Positions 18,934 to 27,934 of a stretch of 64,000 nucleotides of DNA are shown here, in pieces. Numbering within the stretch: the first letter of the stretch is position 1; every line of letters begins with the position of its first letter. This DNA is from Leptothoe kymatousa TAU-MAC 1615 (GTDB lineage: Bacteria > Cyanobacteriota > Cyanobacteriia > Phormidesmidales > Phormidesmidaceae): the NCBI RefSeq assembly GCF_018739865.1, contig NZ_JADOER010000012.1, positions 62,001 to 126,000 of the forward strand, given 5' to 3'. The notes below the pieces were generated by a model that made no database searches, was not told the origin of the DNA, and saw nothing but the letters and a program-made list of their open reading frames with translations. The position numbers and the translations under genes are program-made.

Positions 18934-20886
18934 ATGTCCGAGGTCACTACGCAGTGGTATCGCGTTCTAGCGCTAGACGAATTACCGGAAGGTCGAGTGA
19001 AAACTGTTGTGGCTGGTCATAAGAGTATTGCCCTAACGCATTACCAAGGCCAGTATGGAGCTCTGGATAATCGCTGTCCTCATCAGGGTGGTCCCCTGGG
19101 GGAAGGGTCCATTGAAAATGGCTTTCTACGCTGTCCCTGGCATGGTTGGGACTATTGTCCTTTAACGGGCGCCCCTCCTGGTGATTTAGAGGTGGACGAC
19201 GCCTTAGATACATTTCCGGTGGAGGTGCGAGCGGACGGCATCTATGTCGGCTTGGCGGGCGAGCCTCCCCACGTTCGCACGGTCAGTGATGTCATGGTGG
19301 AAACCATGGTCAATTGGGGCGTAACCCATGTGTTTGGCATGGTGGGTCATTCCAATTTAGGCTTGGCCGATGCCATGCGGCGTCAGGAGTCTCAGGGAAA
19401 TCTCAGTTATATTGGCATTCGCCATGAGGGAGCGGCTGCTTTTGCGGCATCGGCCTATGCCAAGCTGACCGGCAAACCTGCAGCTTGTCTCAGTATTGCC
19501 GGTCCAGGTGCCACCAATTTACTCACAGGCATGTGGGATGCCAAGGTGGACCGAGCTCCCATTTTGGCGCTTACGGGGCAGGTAAATTCCCAGGTATTAG
19601 GGACTGGGAATTTTCAGGAGTGTGATCTTGCTGCCGCATTTGGCGGCGTTGCGGCTTGGAGCCAGACCGTTTTGGGCCATAGCAAACACGGCGAACTGAT
19701 GACGTTGGCCATTAAGCATGCCCTATTAAAGCGAGATGTGGCCCATCTGATTTTTCCTGATGAGATCCAGGTGCAGGCAGCGGTTGATGTGCCGGCCTCG
19801 AACCCGGTTGGGCGGCTGACACCTTTGCAGATTGCGCCGCCACCTGAATCGTTGCAGCGGGCCATCGATAAATTGAAACAATCTCGCCGTCCGGTGATTA
19901 TTGTGGGCCACGGTGCTCGCTTTAATATGCCCGCCGTTATCGCGTTGGCGGAGTCCCTCGGCGCCCCCGTGCTCACCACTTTTAAGGGCAAAGGATTAAT
20001 TTCTGATCAGCATCCTTTGGGGTGTGGTGTGTTGGGGCGTAGCGGTACTCCCATTGCTAGCTGGTTTATGAACGAAGCGGATGTGTTGTTGGTGTTCGGC
20101 GCCTCCTTCTCGAACCATACGGGGATCTATCCGGGTAAGCCGATTATTCAGGTGGACTTTGACCCGATGGCCTTGGGCAAGTTTCATCCGGTGGAGGTGC
20201 CCGTGTGGGGTGAGATTAGCATCGTTGTAGACCAGCTGCAATCGGCGTTGGCAGGTCAGGTGGAAACGGAGGATCAGCGATCGCAAATTGCAGAACGCTG
20301 GGCCATCTGGCGGGCGGAAAAGTCTCGCCGTGAGATCGACAACCGTGGCAAAGGGTTAAATTCTGCCAGTATTTTCGCTGCCATGACTCGCCATGTGCCT
20401 GCTAATGCGGTGATTGCCGTGGACGTGGGTAACAACACCTATTCCTTTGGTCGCTACTTTGAATGTCAGTCCCAGTCGGTATTGATGTCAGGATATCTTG
20501 GGTCGATCGGCTTTGCTTTCCCCGCTGCCATGGGAGCCTGGGCTGCCGTTGGCCAAGAGCGTCCCATCGTATCGGTTTCTGGCGATGGGGGCTTGGGTCA
20601 ATATTTGGCCGAATTTACCACAGCTGTGAAGTATGGCATGAACATCACCCATATTCTGCTCAATAACTCTCAGCTTGGCAAAATTTCAAAAGAACAACGG
20701 GCCGGGGAGTGGGATGTATGGCAAACGTCGCTGCATAATCCTGATTTCTCTAAATATGCCGACAACTGTGGTGGCTTAGGTATTCGCGTCACCCAAAAGG
20801 AGGAACTAGATGGGGCAATTACTCGCGCCCTGGCCCATTCGGGCCCCGCCCTAGTGGAAATTATCGCTGACCCTGACTTGATTTAA
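18934..20886 (+). CDS. Rieske [2Fe-2S] domain fused to a ThDP-dependent enzyme (acetolactate synthase/pyruvate oxidase-like)
   Basis: The protein has 650 residues; GGGAGG sits upstream of the ATG. Residues 5-108 are a complete Rieske domain with both ligand motifs, C48-x-H50 (NRCPHQGG) and C67-x-x-H70 (RCPWHGW). Residues 115-650 are a full ThDP enzyme: the N-terminal PYR domain with the cofactor-activating Glu E165 (RHEGAAAF), a central domain (VIIVGHGARF) and a C-terminal PP domain with G550-D551-G552 through N577-N578, the Mg-ThDP motif. The fold matches acetolactate synthase, pyruvate oxidase and oxalyl-CoA decarboxylase. The attached iron-sulfur domain suggests electrons leave the ThDP intermediate by one-electron steps (inference). 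The neighbour encodes a flavin reductase. The substrate is unknown. Confidence 0.88.
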   Translation: MSEVTTQWYRVLALDELPEGRVKTVVAGHKSIALTHYQGQYGALDNRCPHQGGPLGEGSIENGFLRCPWHGWDYCPLTGAPPGDLEVDDALDTFPVEVRADGIYVGLAGEPPHVRTVSDVMVETMVNWGVTHVFGMVGHSNLGLADAMRRQESQGNLSYIGIRHEGAAAFAASAYAKLTGKPAACLSIAGPGATNLLTGMWDAKVDRAPILALTGQVNSQVLGTGNFQECDLAAAFGGVAAWSQTVLGHSKHGELMTLAIKHALLKRDVAHLIFPDEIQVQAAVDVPASNPVGRLTPLQIAPPPESLQRAIDKLKQSRRPVIIVGHGARFNMPAVIALAESLGAPVLTTFKGKGLISDQHPLGCGVLGRSGTPIASWFMNEADVLLVFGASFSNHTGIYPGKPIIQVDFDPMALGKFHPVEVPVWGEISIVVDQLQSALAGQVETEDQRSQIAERWAIWRAEKSRREIDNRGKGLNSASIFAAMTRHVPANAVIAVDVGNNTYSFGRYFECQSQSVLMSGYLGSIGFAFPAAMGAWAAVGQERPIVSVSGDGGLGQYLAEFTTAVKYGMNITHILLNNSQLGKISKEQRAGEWDVWQTSLHNPDFSKYADNCGGLGIRVTQKEELDGAITRALAHSGPALVEIIADPDLI

Positions 20887-20965
20887 TTGTCTTTTTAGTA
20901 AGTGGGTTATCCAAATTAGGCTTCAGATTCCGAGGCCCCCTTCCGTTACCCAATACAGCTCCTGA

Positions 20966-21065
20966 GGGCTCTTTAAAAGTTAAAATCATGGTCTTTTTCC
21001 TTAAAATTATGGCTTAAAAAGTCTTTCCGAATTAAGCCGTGAATTAGTTTCTTCACAGCTCCTGA
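20966..21065. repeat. 100-bp dispersed repeat, copy 1
   Basis: It matches the segment at 29920-30019 over 100 aligned bases with 11 differences and no gaps. It begins GGGCTCTTTAAAAG and ends TTCACAGCTCCTGA. The ends are imperfect inverted repeats (clearer in copy 2). Inside is a hairpin with GGCTTAA/TTAAGCC arms. The bases just to its left (20955-20965) repeat its own right end, ACAGCTCCTGA, as if remnants of another copy abut it. There is no coding capacity; it is MITE-like. Confidence 0.8.
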
Positions 21066-21123
21066 GGCTCCTTGAGCAGAGTCAAAGTATCACTCACCTG
21101 TTCTCTATTTCTAAAATAATCCC

Positions 21124-21882
21124 ATGACAGAACAACTTTCTAAAATCACCCAACATCAGTGTGAGAACGCCCCGGCACAATACAGCGATCTCAAAGCCCT
21201 GTTTCTAAATTGCACCCTTAATCGTACCCCTGTGCTCTCCCACACTCGCGGTGTCATTAATATTGCAAAAGAGATTTTTGAGGCGAATGGTGTGCAAACT
21301 AAGGTGATTCGTCCGGTTGACTATGATATTCCGGCTGGTCTGGGGTTGGATATGTCCGAAACGCCGGAGTGGGATAAGGATGATTGGCCCCAGTTACAAA
21401 AACAGATCGATGAAACCGATATTTTGGTGCTGTGTACGTCGGTATGGCTCGGGGAAAAAAGCTCGGTGTGTAACCGTGTTTTGGAGCGGATGTATGGTTA
21501 CACCCATTTACTGAACGAAAAGGGGCAGTATCGGGATTATGGCAAGGTGGGGGCTACCTTGATTACGGGCAACGAAGACGGCGTGAAGCACTGCGCGATG
21601 AATATTTTGTTCTCGTTGTCCCACATCGGCTATACGGTGCCTCCCCAGGCGGATGCTGGCTGGCTGGGTGAAGTGGGTCCGGGGCCATCCTATTTGGATC
21701 CGGGTTCGGGTGGTCCTGGCAATGATTTTACCAATCGGAATACTACATTTTTGGCCTGGAACTGTATGCACCTGGCGCGTATGCTGAAGGATAATGGCGG
21801 TATTCCTGGCCATGGGAATCAGCCGGATGCTTGGGATGCAGGCTGTAAAACCGACTTTAAAAACCCAGAACACAAGGTGTAG
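21124..21882 (+). CDS. NAD(P)H-dependent FMN reductase/flavodoxin-fold protein
   Basis: The protein has 252 residues. The flavodoxin-like fold begins at about residue 27 (LKALFLNCTLNRTPVLSHT, the FMN phosphate loop). ILVLCTSVWLGEKSSVCNRVLERM and KVGATLITGNEDGVKH follow, with the spacing seen in the iron-sulfur-less NADPH-dependent FMN reductase family. It follows the Rieske-ThDP fusion in the same direction, about 237 bp away with a 100-bp repeat in between, so the two may have been one operon. It could reduce flavin or a quinone, or accept electrons from the fusion enzyme; that link is inference. Confidence 0.85.
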   Translation: MTEQLSKITQHQCENAPAQYSDLKALFLNCTLNRTPVLSHTRGVINIAKEIFEANGVQTKVIRPVDYDIPAGLGLDMSETPEWDKDDWPQLQKQIDETDILVLCTSVWLGEKSSVCNRVLERMYGYTHLLNEKGQYRDYGKVGATLITGNEDGVKHCAMNILFSLSHIGYTVPPQADAGWLGEVGPGPSYLDPGSGGPGNDFTNRNTTFLAWNCMHLARMLKDNGGIPGHGNQPDAWDAGCKTDFKNPEHKV

Positions 21883-22218
21883 CGTAAGTTGAAGTGCTAC
21901 TTGTGCCTTCTGGTTCTAGCGCACTGGTTCTAGCGCACTATTTCATGAACCCAACAAATCCAATCCCCATGGCTTAAATGTTGTTTTTGAGCGTGAACGG
22001 TTGGTAATGTTGGGTTCATTAGTTTTTGTAAGAAAGCGGAAACTGGGGGATAGGTTAATCCAACCTGCGCTTTTTGCTGGTTACTGCTCTTTTGTTGGGT
22101 CTTTTACGTCATTGGTTTCGATCTTGGTTTCGATATTTGTAGGTGATGGACAGTCATCGGCCAGTCTCTTAAGATTTGATCAACGGACATCAGGGCATTT
22201 GATAGGTAGCAGACAAAT
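21883..22218. other. Spacer upstream of the efflux operon
   Basis: About 336 bp with no supported gene. A 14-bp tandem repeat (TGGTTCTAGCGCAC, twice) occupies 21911-21938. An open frame at 22001-22318 overlaps the adaptor gene and is rejected. Confidence 0.5.
21911..21938. repeat. 14-bp tandem duplication
   Basis: TGGTTCTAGCGCAC is present twice, head to tail, 28 bp after the flavin reductase stop. Confidence 0.8.
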
Positions 22219-23532
22219 ATGGCGGATGTTAGGTCTCCGGAGCAGCCTGGGGGAAAATGGTCTACAGCGGTTGATCCGTTGGGGGCAAAGTCTAGATCGC
22301 TCACGTATCGGGTATTAGTGTTCTGGTTAGTGGGGTTTGCGGCCCTGGCGGCTGCCACTGCCGGTGTCTATATGCGCTATCGGGGAGCGCAGTCCGAGGC
22401 GATTGCTGTGCCATTGCATACGGTGGAGCGTTCTACCGTAGAGCTGACGGTAACGGCCAGTGGCACTTTGGCGCTGGGGGGGCAGCAAACCCTAAAGTCT
22501 CCCCAGAGTGAGGCAACGGTGGAACAAGTGCTGGTGCAGGTGCGCAGCCTGGTAGAAGCCGGGCAACCCCTTGTAGTATTGCGCGATCGCGACAAAGAAC
22601 GGGATCTGCGATCGCAGCAGGTAACTATCGAAAAAGCTCGGCTCGACCTGGCCCGTCGTCAGGAACGTGTGGTCGAAGAGGAAGAACGTGTAGCGGCAGC
22701 CGTTGAGCAGTATCGCGAATCCCAGGAACTATTCCAGCAAGGGTTTATTGCTGAGGACGAAGTGCGTGGTGATGAATCAGATCTCGACCAACGGCGTTCT
22801 GGCTTAAAGGATGCCCAGCTAGAAGTGACTAAGGCTGAACTGGACCTGAAAACCCACCAGGAAAACCTAGCTGCCCTGGAGCAGCAACTTAGCGATCGCG
22901 TTATTTTATCCCCCATTGATGGTGTAGTACTAGACGTCAGTGTGGCTGATGGCGAGGCCATTACCACCGATACCGACCTCCTGACCCTAGGGGATCCTGA
23001 CCAAGAAATCGTAAAGCTGAATTTGACCACCCTGGATGCCGCTAAAGTGAGCATCAACCAACCCACTCGTATTCGAGCCATTGGTCCCGATGCCCAAGAC
23101 TACCAGGGGCGGGTCGTGGGCCTATCGCCCCAAGCCCTATCTGCTGCCAATTCAGGGTTTAGTTCTTCCCAGGAAGGCCAGGCCCGCGTCCAGGCCCAAA
23201 TCCAACTCGAGCAGCCGAGTCAGACCCTAATACCCGGTAGCTTTGTCAATGTAGAAATCATTACCGAGCAGCAGCAAAATGTCATTGTTGTGCCCCCAGA
23301 GGCGGTGCAGCGCCAAGCTGATTCTGCCTTTGTCTGGTTGCGCGACCAGCGGGGCAAAGCCCAACAGCAGCCAATCGAACTGGGTCTACAGGGGTTAGAT
23401 GTCTTTGAAGTGACCCGTGGGCTGGACGCGGGCGACCAGATAGCTTTAGTGCCCCCCACATTAACCATCATGCCCGGCATGACCTTGAGTGAATCCGGTA
23501 TGCCACAAAATCTACCACCAGAAGTACCTTAG
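22219..23532 (+). CDS. HlyD/MacA-type efflux periplasmic adaptor
   Basis: The protein has 437 residues. A single membrane anchor (about 33-55) is followed by a lipoyl/barrel-sandwich half (TVTASGTLALGGQQTLKSP), a long alpha-helical hairpin coiled-coil (about 130-220, rich in Glu/Gln/Arg), the second lipoyl half (RVILSPIDGVVLDVSVADGE) and beta-barrel and membrane-proximal domains. It bridges an inner-membrane transporter and TolC. It is the first gene of a three-gene operon; the permease starts 5 bases after its stop. The substrate is unknown. Confidence 0.92.
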   Translation: MADVRSPEQPGGKWSTAVDPLGAKSRSLTYRVLVFWLVGFAALAAATAGVYMRYRGAQSEAIAVPLHTVERSTVELTVTASGTLALGGQQTLKSPQSEATVEQVLVQVRSLVEAGQPLVVLRDRDKERDLRSQQVTIEKARLDLARRQERVVEEEERVAAAVEQYRESQELFQQGFIAEDEVRGDESDLDQRRSGLKDAQLEVTKAELDLKTHQENLAALEQQLSDRVILSPIDGVVLDVSVADGEAITTDTDLLTLGDPDQEIVKLNLTTLDAAKVSINQPTRIRAIGPDAQDYQGRVVGLSPQALSAANSGFSSSQEGQARVQAQIQLEQPSQTLIPGSFVNVEIITEQQQNVIVVPPEAVQRQADSAFVWLRDQRGKAQQQPIELGLQGLDVFEVTRGLDAGDQIALVPPTLTIMPGMTLSESGMPQNLPPEVP

Positions 23533-23537
23533 ACATT

Positions 23538-24719
23538 ATGGGACTGCCCCTCAGCGATCTGCTATTTATGACCTGGCGCTCCATCAGTAGTCAGTGGCTG
23601 CGTTCGAGTTTGACCACCTTTGGCGTATTTATGGGGGTGGGGGCCGTCAGTGCCACCCTAAATATCCAAACCATTACCCGTGAGCAGATTGACCTTAAGC
23701 TAGCGGCCAGGGATAAACCCTACGTCACTCCCTATATGTGGTCTAGGGAGGGGCCTCAACCCGAGATTGATGTGGAGCTGCAGCGCTCGCTCAAGGATTC
23801 TATTCCTGAGATTCGCACCATTAGTTCTATCAGTCAGGTATCTATTGATAACGCCCAGTATGAAAACCAAGAAACCGAGGTAAATACCCGCAGTGTGTCC
23901 CTAAACTATTTGGAGACGACAGGGCGGCGTGTTTTGCAGGGCCGATTTTTTGACCCAGCCGATGTCGAGCAATATCGACCGGTTGCCTTAGTGGATACCC
24001 AGCTTGCAGAAACCTTATTTCAGGGAGAATCCGCCTTAAACAAGGCGATCTACGCCGGAGGCAATCGCTTTGTCATCATCGGCATGATTGAATCGAAATC
24101 TAATTCTGAGTGGGAGTCCTCGGGAGAATTATGGATAACCGAGACCTTTGCCTCTGTGCTTGCCGGGAGATATAGTTTCGATCGGCTGCACATTAGTGCC
24201 CATTCCTTGACCCAAATTGGTACGCTCACAGAAGCCGTAGAAACATTTTTGTTAGAGAGCTATCCCCAAGCAGACGTGTATATTGGCAGCAATGCCGAAG
24301 ACTTATTAGAAGAGTTAGAAGTGCAAAAAATTTCTTCTGCGGCCCTGACAGCGGTGGGCATTATCGCCCTGATTATTGGGGGGGTGGGCATTGCCAATAT
24401 TACCGTAGCGGCTGTTTTGGAACGCACCAAAGAGATTGGTATTCGTCGGGCCATTGGTGCGTCTAAGCTAGAAGTGATGGGGCAGTTTATTTTAGAAGCG
24501 GTTGTGTTGAGTGTGTTAGGGGGCGCGATCGCGGTGGCCGCCATTCATGGACTGACCAGGGTTGCGACTACGGTTGTGGTGCAGGCACCCTATCGGTTTT
24601 CCTATCGTAATGCGGCCCTATCCATGGGGGCTGCGGTGGTGGTGGGTGTTGGAGCCAGTTTTATTCCCGCCGTGCGAGCTACTCAAATTGATATTGTGAA
24701 AGCCCTACGGAGTGACTGA
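23538..24719 (+). CDS. MacB-type ABC transporter permease (FtsX domain, no ATPase domain)
   Basis: The protein has 393 residues. An N-terminal membrane helix (LTTFGVFMGVGAVSATLN) precedes a MacB-PCD periplasmic domain of about 200 residues. The FtsX core has three C-terminal helices and the signature ERTKEIGIRRAIGASKLEVMGQF (split here for length). E. coli MacB carries its ATPase in the same chain; here the ATPase is absent both from the protein and from the operon. It must work with an ATPase encoded elsewhere, or have lost export function. Its stop overlaps the tolC start (TGATG). Confidence 0.9.
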   Translation: MGLPLSDLLFMTWRSISSQWLRSSLTTFGVFMGVGAVSATLNIQTITREQIDLKLAARDKPYVTPYMWSREGPQPEIDVELQRSLKDSIPEIRTISSISQVSIDNAQYENQETEVNTRSVSLNYLETTGRRVLQGRFFDPADVEQYRPVALVDTQLAETLFQGESALNKAIYAGGNRFVIIGMIESKSNSEWESSGELWITETFASVLAGRYSFDRLHISAHSLTQIGTLTEAVETFLLESYPQADVYIGSNAEDLLEELEVQKISSAALTAVGIIALIIGGVGIANITVAAVLERTKEIGIRRAIGASKLEVMGQFILEAVVLSVLGGAIAVAAIHGLTRVATTVVVQAPYRFSYRNAALSMGAAVVVGVGASFIPAVRATQIDIVKALRSD

Positions 24720-26248
24720 TGGCGAACGTAATGCAGTGGCGAATATTGGCCCTGGCCATGGGGCTTACTACCCTGGCAACTCCTTTGGCAGCCCAGACCG
24801 GGCTACCAGAGCTGCCATCGACTACTCCAAACCCTCAATTAACTGAACAACTAGACGAAAATCTCTCCTCTCCAACCGATGGAACCTCATCCTTAGATGA
24901 GGTTCAGGCGTTGGTGTTGACGGACGAAGATGTGGTGACCCTGTTGCTACAGAACAATCTGGAGCTAAGGAATGCGGCGTTGGCTAGAATTGCCCAGCGC
25001 CAACAGTTAAAAGAATCCGAAAGTGTGTTTGATCCTGATTTTACCCCCACCCTGCGTCTGGGGATTGAAGATGTGACAGGCCGTGCCACGGAGATCACCC
25101 GTGAAGCGCAGCTCGGGGGAGAATTGCTCACTCCCCTGGGGACCACCCTGGAAGCCACCATTGATGTGCTTGACGATCAAGATCTAGACCTGACGGTGAC
25201 GCAGCCTTTGTTGCGCCGGGCGGGGCGGGCCGTAAATACCGCACCTGTTGAAATTGCTCGCCTACAGGAAACCAACAATCAGCTAAATTTGCAACAGCAG
25301 TTGATTGATAACATTACCCAGGGGATTCGCGCCTACCATGCATTAATTCGGGCTGAGGCGAATGTGCGGATTCAGCGCTTGTCATTAGATACCCAGCGGC
25401 AACAACGACGCTTAACCGAGGCATTGGTCAACGCTGGGCGAGTGGCCCAATTTGACTTGGTGAACATTGACGCTAGCTTGGTGGCAACGGAGGCGAATGT
25501 GTTGGCCACTGAAAACGATTTAGAGCAGGCAAAATCTAACCTGTTAGATCTGTTGGATATATCAGAAGCTTTGGAGATCACGGTTGCAGAACAGACCTTG
25601 GAGGCTTTGAAGGGGCTGGCTCAATCCACTGAGGTGTTTTTGTTAGCAGACTTGGTGCAGGTGGCCTACGAGAGCCGCCCCGACTATCGCCAAGCCCAGC
25701 TCGATTTAGAGGTGGCCCAGCTGAATGGCATTGTGGCCGCAGATAATCGACGCTGGGATTTGGATTTGCGGGCCAATGCAACCACAGGAGACTTTTCCCA
25801 GGCCTCTGCTGAACTGGTGCTCACTCGCATATTAGAGAACGAATCCTTAGAAACGGCGTTTCAGCAAAATCAGGTCCAGCAGCAGCAGTTGCAGAATACC
25901 CTGGAGCGTTTGCGCTCAGACATCCGTTTAGAGGTGGCCGACCAGTTGCGCAATGTGGAATCTGCCCGTAGTCGCATTGAGGTGACCCGCCTGGCCCGTG
26001 AGTTGGCTGAGCGGCAGTTACAAAATGCCCAGGCCCGAGCGCGTCGGGGGCGCACCCGCAATATTTTTGAGGAGTTAGAGTTTCAAAATGACGTGGTAGA
26101 AGCCCAAAACGATGAGGTGGGTGCAGCGATTGATCTGGCAGATGCGATCGCTGCCCTCAACCAATCCCTCGGCACCACCTTGACCCGTTGGTCAGACCAG
26201 GTAGAGGCGAGTCAACTACTGGTCGTACCTATCCTAGAGCAACCCTAG
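24719..26248 (+). CDS. TolC family outer membrane efflux protein
   Basis: The protein has 509 residues. A signal peptide ends near TPLAAQ (residue 26). The mature protein has the duplicated TolC architecture of long alpha-helical hairpins rich in Gln/Glu/Arg/Asn, for example the region around ITQGIRAYHALIRAEANVRI and its counterpart near residues 370-460. It forms the trimeric channel that docks with the MacA-like adaptor. Its start overlaps the permease stop by one base, which implies translational coupling. A strong bidirectional terminator follows at 26402. Confidence 0.92.
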   Translation: MANVMQWRILALAMGLTTLATPLAAQTGLPELPSTTPNPQLTEQLDENLSSPTDGTSSLDEVQALVLTDEDVVTLLLQNNLELRNAALARIAQRQQLKESESVFDPDFTPTLRLGIEDVTGRATEITREAQLGGELLTPLGTTLEATIDVLDDQDLDLTVTQPLLRRAGRAVNTAPVEIARLQETNNQLNLQQQLIDNITQGIRAYHALIRAEANVRIQRLSLDTQRQQRRLTEALVNAGRVAQFDLVNIDASLVATEANVLATENDLEQAKSNLLDLLDISEALEITVAEQTLEALKGLAQSTEVFLLADLVQVAYESRPDYRQAQLDLEVAQLNGIVAADNRRWDLDLRANATTGDFSQASAELVLTRILENESLETAFQQNQVQQQQLQNTLERLRSDIRLEVADQLRNVESARSRIEVTRLARELAERQLQNAQARARRGRTRNIFEELEFQNDVVEAQNDEVGAAIDLADAIAALNQSLGTTLTRWSDQVEASQLLVVPILEQP

Positions 26249-26401
26249 CGACTCCCAGTCCTCGTGCCTAACCACTACCTAAACGCTTGCGATAAGTGTA
26301 GTAATGCCTGTGCCTAATAAAAAGGTACGCATTGATTTGCAATTGTTTGTATAGGTTTGGCGTGTGTGTGTCATCCTTTAGCGACAACATGGTGGACTAT
26401 G

Positions 26402-26436
26402 AAAAAAGCCCTTGGCAAACTGCCAAGGGCTTTTTT
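26402..26436. terminator. Bidirectional intrinsic terminator
   Basis: The arms AAAAAAGCCCTTGGCA and TGCCAAGGGCTTTTTT pair perfectly over 16 bp with a 3-nt loop. The T-run on each strand serves both the efflux operon from the left and the small minus-strand gene from the right. Confidence 0.95.
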
Positions 26437-26478
26437 CAACTCATGAAAGCGGAGAGTTGTATTGTCTAATGCTTGGCC

Positions 26479-26640
26479 CTAGTTCTTTTGGCGTGAAGGT
26501 CGACGGATAATAATAATGTCACCGTCTTGGTAATCTGACTTTTTAGGGCGCTTAGTTTTCGGACGCTGATTTGTGCCAGCACCTTGAGACATAAGCAGTA
26601 GCAGTATGAAAGGCAATGAAATTAACAGGGCGGGGGACAT
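26479..26640 (-). CDS. Small membrane protein of 53 residues
   Basis: I read this from the minus strand: ATG at 26640, TAG at 26479-26481, preceded by TAGGAG at 26654-26649 with 8-base spacing. Residues 1-18 are hydrophobic (MSPALLISLPFILLLLMS). The rest is a basic Lys/Arg-rich stretch (QRPKTKRPKKSDYQDGD) followed by IIIIRRPSRQKN. The strong binding site, a clean frame and a terminator right after it support a real gene. It resembles no named small photosystem subunit that I know. It may be anchored with its basic tail in the cytoplasm. Confidence 0.6.
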   Translation of the reverse strand: MSPALLISLPFILLLLMSQGAGTNQRPKTKRPKKSDYQDGDIIIIRRPSRQKN

Positions 26641-27054
26641 TGCTGGGTCTCCTAATCAATAGGGGGTAGATGACGTTCGAGATCCAGGATGGGGCTAGGC
26701 TAAGCAACTGGACTCGGACAGTGAGCTATTTGTTGAACTAAAAACCAGAGAGAAATCCATCTGCTAATTGAGTGGGCTTCACTCGTTAATCTAAATGTAG
26801 TACGTGTGCAAAGATGTTAGAGGTGTATCAGACAGTTGTTCAATTGGCCTAGAGATTTGCGTAAAAGTACGCAATAAAACATTACTTCTCCTGATGCATT
26901 CGTCACAATTGTATGCCCTTGGTCTGATGGATAAAACACCCCGACCGGGTACTTTTTCGGATGTTTTGCAAAAAACTTGACGTGATTGTGGGGTAATTAT
27001 GGAGGCTGCTGTTCTATATGACGGTCATGGTCACAACCAATAGCCGGATGTCCT
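26641..27054. other. Spacer upstream of the 53-residue gene
   Basis: About 414 bp without a supported gene. TTGACG (26977) and TATGGA (26999) with a 16-base gap could be a plus-strand promoter, but no plus-strand gene follows closely. Confidence 0.4.
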
Positions 27055-27597
27055 TTAGTCTGGCTGTTTGTTGTCGTTGATCTCCGTTGCAAATCGAGAT
27101 TTCCAGGTTGTATCTATCGGTAGTGTGCCATTGAATACCCAGCGGCCATCGGTTGGCTTTAGGTCAGGAGACCATCCGTGGACAGGGTGCCATTCCCATT
27201 GAAAATAGAATTTACCAAAAGGGTCATCTGAGTAGATAGAGCTGGGTTCTAGGGCAATGAAAAGCTCATCTGCCATGGTGTCAGTGATAAACTCCTCCCA
27301 GAAATTTAGGAACGTACCCATCTCATCCGGGTCGCCGAAGTGTTTGTGACTTAAGCCGAAAGTGATGATGTACCCAGCTCTATTCGGTTCTTCTGGCGCG
27401 TGAAAAATGCCTTGCCAGATGGAGAAATCTCCTACGAAGGGGCGATCTGGTAGCTGGGCTATCTTAGCGAGCAGACTATTTCTTTGTCGTTGATGTCCAC
27501 ATAAAATATGGCCACTTGCCCAGGCATTGTTTCCCATAAATGATGGTGTATTTCTCGAGTTGGCTATGAACCATACTGCGTAAGTATGGCAAAACAT
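27055..27597 (-). CDS. Hypothetical protein
   Basis: The open frame of 180 residues starts at 27597; an internal Met 21 (MGNNAWASG) may be the true start. The protein is soluble and rich in aromatic residues (Trp, Phe, Tyr), with motifs such as FSIWQGIFHAPEEPNRAGY and KFYFQWEWHPVHGWSPD. I do not recognise a family. There are no membrane segments or signal peptide. It stands alone; acs diverges from it across a 337-bp spacer. Confidence 0.55.
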   Translation of the reverse strand: MFCHTYAVWFIANSRNTPSFMGNNAWASGHILCGHQRQRNSLLAKIAQLPDRPFVGDFSIWQGIFHAPEEPNRAGYIITFGLSHKHFGDPDEMGTFLNFWEEFITDTMADELFIALEPSSIYSDDPFGKFYFQWEWHPVHGWSPDLKPTDGRWVFNGTLPIDTTWKSRFATEINDNKQPD

Positions 27598-27934
27598 TCA
27601 GGCAGTATCGACGCAACATCTGGCCTAGACATAGAGTCGATGGTTTTGGTGCGATCGCTAGGTTTTATTTTCAAGCTCGCAATTCATTGTGGTTAATTTA
27701 CGTTTTCCAACCAAAATGATTTCCCAGTGCCGATCCATCGAAAAATATTGAAAAGCCTGGATGGTTTCGGCTTTGTGCAGGTGTACTCTGTAGCCTGCAC
27801 AAAGATTATGCCGTTGCTGATTTAGCAAATGCAACGATCTGTAAAACTGGCTAACAGCCTAGATAGCGCAGATCACGTCATCCCGAGGATCAGTAACGCC
27901 AGTATTCCCTAGAGAAACGCTAGTAAGACGACCT
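27598..27934. other. Divergent spacer upstream of acs
   Basis: About 337 bp with a HIP1-type GCGATCGC near 27652 and a perfect 11-bp hairpin at 27771-27804. No gene is seen. The acs promoter should lie here. Confidence 0.5.
27771..27804. promoter_or_regulatory. Hairpin in the acs upstream region
   Basis: CTTTGTGCAGG and CCTGCACAAAG pair perfectly (11 bp, 12-nt loop) about 130 bp before the acs start. It could be a leader structure, an operator or a terminator. No T-run follows it on the plus strand. Confidence 0.3.

Noticed and set aside
22001-22318. Open frame before the efflux adaptor
   Set aside because: It overlaps the adaptor gene in another frame and has no recognisable product.
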